Source: Chrysogorgia sp. JL179-B06 (lineage: Eukaryota; Cnidaria; Anthozoa; Scleralcyonacea; Chrysogorgiidae). From it: a DNA stretch of 64,000 nt. The notes below the pieces were generated by a model. It did no database searches. It was given only the letters and a program-made list of their open reading frames with translations, and was not told the origin of the DNA. Both the position numbers and the translations under genes were made by a program. Position 1 is the stretch's first letter, and the number at the start of each line of letters is the position of its first letter. This document shows positions 55,591 through 64,000 of the stretch, in pieces. Location of the stretch: contig JAYKKM010000144.1 in the NCBI GenBank assembly GCA_035772405.1, positions 1,519,001 through 1,583,000 of the forward strand, written 5' to 3'.

Positions 55591-56370
55591 AGCATTTTTC
55601 TTTCCAACTTAGACATGAATATATTCGCAAAACCGGTGCAAACTTGGTTCCGATGGCAGTGCCCATTCTCTGTCTATAGGTGTTGCCATTAAATTCAAAA
55701 TAATTATTTTCTAAAATATCCCGGGCCAAACCAACTAAATCTTGTTTATCTAATTTAGACACCAATTTACCGCCCTTCAACAATACTAATTCCTCTATAA
55801 CTTCGGCCATGCTGTCTAAACCCTCATCATGAGGTATATGAGGATATAAACCAACAACATCCATAGTGCAGAGAATGGCAACTTCCGAAATATCACCTAA
55901 ATCTTTTAGTTTACGCAAGAAACCATTAGTATCTTTAATTACATGTGGTAAATCCGCCACTATAGGTTGCAAATGAAAATCAAGAAATTCCGAAATCCTT
56001 TCTGTGGCAACACCACAATTTGAAATAACAGGCCTTCCAGGCACATTTTCCAATCGCTTATGAATTTTAGGCAAAAGATAAAAACGACCCAAACTATGAT
56101 GTTTTCCACGAAGACAAATTCTATTAGGTCCTGAAATTTTTCCTTGATCCATTAGAGCAACAAGCTTTCGATCAATTTCTGAAGACACTTTTTAATCGGG
56201 TCTTCTTCAACTAATCATAAATATTCCTATCCCCTAATTGGCTTTGCGCTTTATTTAAATAATCATTGATTCTCCAAACTACAACTGCCGACCCTTTATC
56301 CGCCTCCTTAATAACTAAATCCCTACATCCTTTTAATTCTTTCAGCGCAAGTAGCTCACCGTCAAGTTAC
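55589..56370 (-). pseudogene. Penelope-like reverse transcriptase fragment B
   Basis: Reverse strand: KELKGCRDLVIKEADKGSAV, a stop and frame break around 56190-56210, then RFYLLPKIHKRLENVPGRPV, ILCTMDVVGLYPHIPHDEGL (motif A) and YRQRMGTAIGTKFAPV (motif B). It ends at the point where fragment A ends. The sequence differs clearly from fragment A, so the two are from different families. Confidence 0.85.
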
Positions 56371-56439
56371 TTTATTATTCTTAAATTTACTAATAAAACT
56401 TATTACAGTTTCATTATAAGATAAAACCTACTACATATA

Positions 56440-56730
56440 TTACAACCATGAACAAAACTATTAATTTTAAAAAAGAAAAGTCTTAAGTGCTGCCTTAAAA
56501 TTACCCAACATATCAAAGCTTCTAATTTCCTGTGGTAATGAATTCCACAGTTTTGGTGCCGAAACCGAGAACGCTCTGTCTCCATGTGTCACCGTTTTGG
56601 ATTTTGGATATACTGTTGTATATCTGTGCCATGAATCACGATGGTAATTACGCCCCATCCAAAACGTAGACGCATGTACGCATTGCGTACCTATTTTTAA
56701 ACTTGGCACCACACATCCTCTTGGCTTAAC
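56440..56730 (-). pseudogene. LINE 3' fragment (C-terminus of non-LTR retrotransposon ORF)
   Basis: Reverse-strand translation has GDRAFSVSAPKLWNSLPQEI then NFKAALKTFLF, the typical C-terminal end of several LINE clades (L2/CR1-like). RT motifs are absent, as expected for a 5'-truncated copy. Confidence 0.75.
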
Positions 56731-56937
56731 GAACGTTTTTCTTTTATTTTAGTTTGCTTGGAAATTTTTTATTATTAGCTTATGCATTTCAAGTTTTGTT
56801 TCTTACTGCTTTAATATCGCCTAATCCCCATTAAGGGCCTGTCATATCTCCCTTCCCCTCTGATCGACTGTAAAAATAGCAAATGATTTAACTTTTCGCA
56901 TCTCATTAATTATTACTTTGTTTATCTACCGTGCATT

Positions 56938-57127
56938 TGATTGGCTACTTTCTACTTGTGACACCCATTTGGCATATATATAAGCCCTATTTATTTTATT
57001 TCATCTCGTCTTACTCTGATGAAGGGCTCCGCTCGAAACGTCAGTATCTCGTCACTAAATTCTTGGCAGTTTACCACCTTTTCACTTTGCTATATATTCA
57101 AAACACTGTCTACGCAGCACTCTACTG
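56938..57127 (+). repeat. dispersed repeat leader with hammerhead-like motif
   Basis: It starts with the leader GATTGGCTACTTTCTACTTG also seen at 51945. The hammerhead-like site is at 57011-57046, then unique sequence, then (TA)n at 57128. Confidence 0.75.
57011..57046 (+). ncRNA. hammerhead-like motif, possible dimeric ribozyme
   Basis: CTGATGA (57016-57022), stem II GGGC/GCTC with one A left unpaired, GAAA (57035-57038), then CGTC. Stem I is TACT (57012-57015) with AGTA (57043-57046). Stem III has no loop: ACGT is self-complementary, so it could only form between two molecules. The extra A before stem II lowers confidence that it cleaves. Confidence 0.5.
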
Positions 57128-58151
<1,024 letters not shown>

Positions 58152-58345
58152 GGAGTAAATATTTGCCGAGATAACGTTCAAAATCCGTACGACGAACCGA
58201 CCTTTTGGGATTTGTTATCGACAGACGCGGTGTGGGCATGCACTGGGGACCATGGATTGGGGAAAAGAAACTCTGGGGGTGAGGTGGGGGATAGTAACAG
58301 AAAAGGAGAGCGAGGGGATTATTGCGAATTCGTATTTCTAGTATA
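58152..58345 (+). repeat. interspersed repeat, copy 2 (copy 1 at 27344-27490)
   Basis: GAGTAAATATTTGCCGAGAT, AACGTTCAAAATCC, GACGAACCGACC and TTGTTATCGACAGACGCGGT in the same order as the inverted copy at 27.4 kb. About 45 extra bases are inserted in the G-rich part. Confidence 0.7.
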
Positions 58346-60416
58346 TCTTATCAGCCGAAAATTGCATCTTCATGGACTTTTTTGCTGTTAAAGTTACCGG
58401 ATGACAAGAAGCTTTTTCACAAGAAGCTTTTTGTGAGTAACAAAAGAAAACTGGTTTGGAATGCCTCTTGTGACATCATATGCGAAACTTTGACAGCGAA
58501 ATTAAAACACCATGAAGATGAAATTTTCGGCTTACAATATATATCATGATTTTGCTCAGGAAGACCCAAATATTACTGATATGTAAAATCCTCAAACGTG
58601 AGATAGACACTTCATCAGGGCTCCATTTAAATCAGCTTTTAGCTGAATTGGGCTACCCAGTATAAATATTAATAGACAAATAATTAAATCAATCAATTAA
58701 TAAATCAATTTATCAATCAATCGATTAATTAATTTAACCTCTTCCGAGAATTTGGCAGGCGTTCCTCCCCTCCCCCCCCCCCCCCTTGCCATTAATTCAC
58801 TCCTCAACTCCCGTAACCTACGCTCCCGCCATCCCCCAAACGGAACGCCTGCAACGCTAGCCTGCGTGCAGACTCCACCTCATAATGAAATACAATTTAC
58901 ACATGCTACACGCTGCTAGTCAAGCATATATGACTCTTATCTGATTCGTGACACCATAGCAGCATCGATCATAGCAGGTAAGTAAGTCATTAACTTTTTT
59001 ATATTAAAAGCTAGGCCATATATTAAGTTTTTAAGTAAATTACAATCAATGTATACTTGTTTTTATTTGTATCTATCTTTACAAAATATGTTCATAAACA
59101 AAGAATCATTTCAAACTTCACTGTCACTTGTGAATATCTAATCGATGCTATTCGGTCATTTGCCGTAGCTCATATACACTGAACCAATGTTCAAAATTAA
59201 GTCCTCGTTTACATCGCGATACCTCTCGAACGCGATCAAGAAGAATCGCGATAGTAATAATTTTTCTTGTAAACAGCCGATCGCGAGCGGAATAAGTTCA
59301 ACCTCATATTCCGTATGGCATGGATTACTAACGCGATCTCTCCGATCGAGATCTGGAACCTGTGTCTGTGTAAACGAAACTCAGTATCTGGATTGCAATT
59401 GCGCAATTTATTTGCTGTGTTAACGCGACATTACATGCAGTTTAGTTTGGTCAAGCATGCGCAATCTAGCAAGCATTCTCAGCATATTTTACATATCCAG
59501 CGAAGCGGGTCAATTTCCCAATGCATATTTTCTCTCGTATTTTTGGACCTCTCTGGAAGTCGACAAATCTCCTCAGGGGTATTAAGGTAATGTTTTTAAC
59601 AAGGATGTTTTAACGTACGCTTCGTAATAATACTTTTAAACTCTCTGATACTTCATCTTTTGCAGCTAGCAACAATGCTCTAATTAATTATGCTCGGATA
59701 CACCTTGTACCACATAAAGTAATTCAGTAAAATTCTTTATCCAGCAATCTGAACAGCTAGTCCTTATGTCAGGTTTTAGCAACATATTGTGTACATAATT
59801 ATATAAAATAGTGGGCTGTGTAGACAGTTTGAAAATACGAACTGATTAGGGAAACTTGCTATTTCGACAGCACAACAACCTACTGTATCAGTGATTTGTT
59901 ATACAGTGCATGTTTATTTGTATGTATTTATTTACACTCATTATACAAAAATCCTTAATATGTCAAATATTATGAAACTAAAATGTTCCGTTTATATAAC
60001 GCAGACGTCAACATTCACTTACAAATTATCGTCTTCGTTGCTTGTGCTTCGTTGTGGCCACACAAAATGTTCGAGTTGTGGAAAACTAGTCTAATTTTGA
60101 TCACGAATTGAACTAGTAATCATTAACTCGACATATATTTTACTTTAACCCGCTGAGGCCGAGACTAGAGCCCGATTTACACGATAACGATTTTGGGCAC
60201 GGCACGGCTAATTTTTATTCCGCGTACTTAAAAATTTGGTATGGCACTTTTGAATTATTTGTGTAAATAGTATTTAAACTGGTATGCTCGACCAGCCAAA
60301 ATATGTGACGGACTCGCAGTTTTCAGTAATATGGGACCCAGAACAGCCGACAGAAACAGAACACAGTTTTATTTCCGCATGTACTTTAGTGAATTTGATT
60401 TCAAAATAACCAGCCA
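58346..60416. other. 2.1-kb stretch with minor repeats
   Basis: Short (AATCAAT)-type repeats at 58670-58730. An inverted repeat, GGCAGGCGTTCC (58754-58765) against GGAACGCCTGC (58842-58852), encloses a C-rich spacer, a possible small MITE. A region rich in ATCGCGAT/CGATCGCG motifs lies at 59205-59350. No gene is supported. Confidence 0.45.
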
Positions 60417-60935
60417 TTGCTAATTACATTGACATCACAATCAACTTATCGGACGGCAAGTTTCAACATTACAGAAAATCCGACGACTCTCCCATCTAAT
60501 CATCCACCTTCTATAATAAGACAAATCCCACGTGCAATAGGCCACAAAATATGCAGCCATTCCTGTGACGATGATGAGTTTGTGAAAGCTGCTCCAATGT
60601 ATATAACGAGGCGCTCAAAGCAAGTGGCTTTACATCACCAATTGAATATACTGACACAGACCGCAGTAACATCCTGCAAAATAACGAAAGAAAAAAAAGA
60701 ACCCGAAAGGTCATATGCAGGTTTAATCCGCTATAATATCGGCGGCTGTTTCCTACGCCTGGTCGATAAACATTTCTCTAGTACACATAAATTATTGGCA
60801 ATATTTTCAACAGAAAAAAAGTTAGTTATAGTTGCATGGACAGCATGACCAGGATCATAAGGCGACACAATAACAGTAACCTCAGGCCTAAGTCGACTCC
60901 AAGCGAAAAGCTGCAACTGATTTCTCAACCTCATT
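60417..60935 (+). pseudogene. retroelement protein fragment, possibly PLE-related, upstream part
   Basis: Plus-strand frame with IIRQIPRAIGHKICSHSCDD, FVKAAPMYITRRSK, then IRYNIGGCFLRLVDKHFSST and THKLLAIFS. After a frame change near 60845, MTRIIRRHNNSNLRPKS follows. The order of these segments resembles a conserved domain that precedes the Cys-rich GIY-YIG-like C-terminus in some cnidarian retroelements, such as the fragment at 62843-63175 further right. The middle seems lost or interrupted. The family name is uncertain. Confidence 0.4.
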
Positions 60936-61985
60936 AATAATTCATGAGATTATCAGCCAATTCAAGTTACGAGGTAAATGCCTTGGTTCACTGTGTTTTG
61001 ATGAGGATCATGAATCTTGATGTCTAATTGAAGGCGTATCAAGATCACTAAATATCTTGATTAGTCAAAACACAGAGATAAAATGCTCATTTGCATTATT
61101 ATAAAAACTTTACAATCTCCTAACGATAAAATTAAGGCACGGTGCTTTTCCTTTTTCAATTGAAACCTTTAAATTGCTCTGCCGAATGCCTCTATAAGTT
61201 GCTTGAATGTGTGTCCTGCCAAATATTGAAATGAATGGTAGCTTTTGGCCGTTTAAAAGCGATATTAAGCCAAACCGACGGCTTTGCAGAGACAAACAAC
61301 GTTTGTATGAATAAATTTTGCACACCTTGGTGATCACTGTCACAAAAGGAATATAGCTTTGTAAAGAGACTTTAGTTAAACATCCAGTTAAATCATACTC
61401 GGTTGAGAAGCAAGATCAAACAGTCGTTTGTCGTGTTTCATCAGGGGACTCCAAACACTCGAAAATCAAACATCTCGGAGTTGATGAAACACTCAAACTC
61501 GTGTTTGATCTATTACAAGAAAGCCCGAAGGTTCTTTCAGCGGCTCATGCTTGACCAAGAGCATCGTTTACAAGGCACAAATATAGGCAACTGGCCAGGA
61601 AACAAAGCATTACATAGGCATGACTGAAAACGAATTTAAGACGAGATACAACATGCAAAAGCTATCATTCAAACATGAAAAGCATGTAAATTGGCAATGA
61701 TCGAATTGTCAAAATACGTCTGGAAATTGAAGAGATAGAATGTTGATTATTCCATCAAGTGGGATGCATTTCGAAACGCGCGAACTAACACCGCTGGTGC
61801 AAGACATGTAATGTTGCTTGTGTTTAACGGAGAAACTCTGTATTATATAAACGCAAACAAAGCGATCTCTTAAAAAAGACGATCTCTTGAAATTAAGTGC
61901 AGACATGAAAAAAAATTTATGCAAGTAATTAGAAACCGGCGTACACGTCTTGTAGTTTTACTTTAATGATTGCCTCTTGAGCGTA
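60936..61985. other. 1.05-kb stretch without recognised genes
   Basis: Around 61385-61510 there are short inverted repeats (GTTTGATC/GATCAAAC) and a TTTCATCAGG reminiscent of retroelement tails, but no stem II can be drawn, so I do not call a ribozyme. Otherwise noncoding. Confidence 0.4.
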
Positions 61986-61991
61986 ACTATT

Positions 61992-62094
<103 letters not shown>

Positions 62095-62333
62095 GAAAGT
62101 ATACAATGTGCCCTACCGGCTATCACCATATGGCTTTATGGTAACTGTGGACTTGGGACCCACTATGTACGGCTACACATTGTTGGATTGCATTGTGGAG
62201 TCACCAGAGTGCTCAAACTGCGAGCAGTGAGCAATGCATAATGCTAACAGTAAACGTCTCATTGAGAGAGACTCTCCGCCCAATCCATGAGAGTGCTCAA
62301 ACCACACGAGCGGTGAGCGTAATATATACGAAA

Positions 62334-62335
<2 letters not shown>
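62095..62335 (-). repeat. single inverted copy of the 238-bp repeat
   Basis: The reverse complement matches the units at 52652-53305 with few differences (for example one AA-to-CT change near 62240). It is bounded on both sides by CGAAAGTATA and (TA)n. Confidence 0.95.
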
Positions 62336-62822
<487 letters not shown>

Positions 62823-62842
62823 TGATATACAAAACTATGTAA

Positions 62843-63175
62843 AAAACAAGATTTAACAACCACAAACTGTCCTTTAAACACCGAAAATATGCGCACGAAA
62901 CCACACTTTCCACCTATATATGGGACCTGAAAGACAACAAAACAGATTTTTCAATTGAATGGTCAATCCTCAAGAGAGCTCGCCCATACAAAGGAGGCCC
63001 ATCGAGTTGCAAGTTATGCCTAACCGAGAAGCTTTGTATTTTAAATAACAACAGATCATCATTACTCAACAAAAGAACGGAATTGGTCGCCAAATGCCGC
63101 CACGAGAACAAATACTACGCAGCCAACCACAAACAATATTCCTCAACGCGACAGGATAATCTGATGATCGCTTAA
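62843..63175 (+). pseudogene. C-terminus of a PLE/GIY-YIG-type retroelement ORF
   Basis: An open frame of 111 codons without an ATG gives RFNNHKLSFKHRKY, then LSTYIWDLKDNK, ARPYKGGPSSCKLCLTEKLC and LLNKRTELVAKCRHENKY, ending LMIA and TAA at 63173-63175. The 'W.LK' and CxxC...CRH pattern is the C-terminal part of GIY-YIG-bearing retroelement proteins. The stop codon lies inside a hammerhead motif that starts at 63158. The left side is cut by a (TA)n tract. Confidence 0.7.
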
Positions 63176-63196
63176 GGCGTGAAACTGCAGTAATTT
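63158..63196 (+). ncRNA. hammerhead ribozyme overlapping the ORF stop
   Basis: CTGATGA (63161-63167), stem II CGCT/GGCG with a TAA loop and a T-T mismatch at its base, GAAA (63181-63184), stem III ACT-GC-AGT, cleavage nucleotide A at 63192, and a three-pair stem I (AAT with ATT). The T-T mismatch at the base of stem II and the GTA site are the same as in the hammerhead at 53577-53630, suggesting one family. Stem I is short, so activity is uncertain. Confidence 0.65.
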
Positions 63197-63315
63197 TAAC
63201 CTTTTACCGTTTTTATCCATTTTACATAATTTTATGTCGCTCTACATTTACTTGTATTGAGCACTCTTGAGATCTAGTGAACACCTTTGTTTTATCTATT
63301 CTATATACATGTATA

Positions 63316-64000
<685 letters not shown>

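Noticed and set aside
58560..58625. Possible hammerhead on the reverse strand (CTGATGAAGTG)
   Set aside because: No GAAA and no stem II can be drawn; at best a decayed retroelement tail.
61425..61450. TTTCATCAGGGG as another hammerhead
   Set aside because: The part after CTGATGA lacks any stem II pairing and the GAAA core is missing.

Overview
The window looks like a transposon-rich stretch of a non-bilaterian animal genome, most likely a cnidarian. This rests on AT-rich DNA, spliced genes, and the mixture of elements present: a Polinton/Maverick-type viral element, Harbinger, hAT, EnSpm/CACTA, Helentron, Penelope-like elements (PLE), tRNA-derived SINEs and hammerhead ribozymes. The species cannot be fixed from sequence alone. 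Single-copy host genes are few: a three-exon gene at 9.0-12.3 kb and the 3' part of an ABCC-type ABC transporter at 25.8-26.7 kb.

Layout. 1-8123: right-hand part of a Polinton-like element. It carries a leftward gene running off the window edge, a frameshifted penton-like gene, an rve integrase with chromodomain, an acidic protein, a hydrophobic protein, a double-jelly-roll-type major capsid protein, a packaging ATPase and a small gene, then tandem repeats and a 153-bp palindrome at the presumed terminus. 8.1-13.3 kb: host gene with a Csm1/Pcs1-like domain, its introns filled with MITEs, a SINE and a LINE scrap. 15,069-23,147: an 8-kb element with TTAA target duplications holding an intact-looking two-gene Harbinger (16,291-20,330) and a nonautonomous hAT (20,621-22,189) that itself holds another hAT MITE (21,003-21,489). 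23-32 kb: repeats, two weak gene-like ORFs and the ABCC fragment.

32.5-48.7 kb: two Helentron copies (Rep/helicase/endonuclease) in opposite orientation, separated by an EnSpm/CACTA element (37.4-42.2 kb). The right-hand Helentron is split by a second EnSpm-like element (43,705-47,844). 49.6-50.7 kb: a 19-bp minisatellite. 51-64 kb: long (TA)n tracts, a 238-bp tandem repeat, an 84-bp near-perfect palindrome, SINE copies, a mosaic of PLE fragments in both orientations, a LINE 3' end, and several hammerhead-ribozyme sites. One of these ribozymes overlaps the stop codon of a retroelement ORF, and one is in a retrozyme-like tandem repeat at the right edge.

Genes that appear to work together: the virion module (penton, capsid, ATPase, integrase) of the Polinton; transposase plus Myb-like protein of the Harbinger; Rep-helicase-endonuclease of the Helentrons. 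All identifications are from reading translated motifs and repeat boundaries; no database search was possible.
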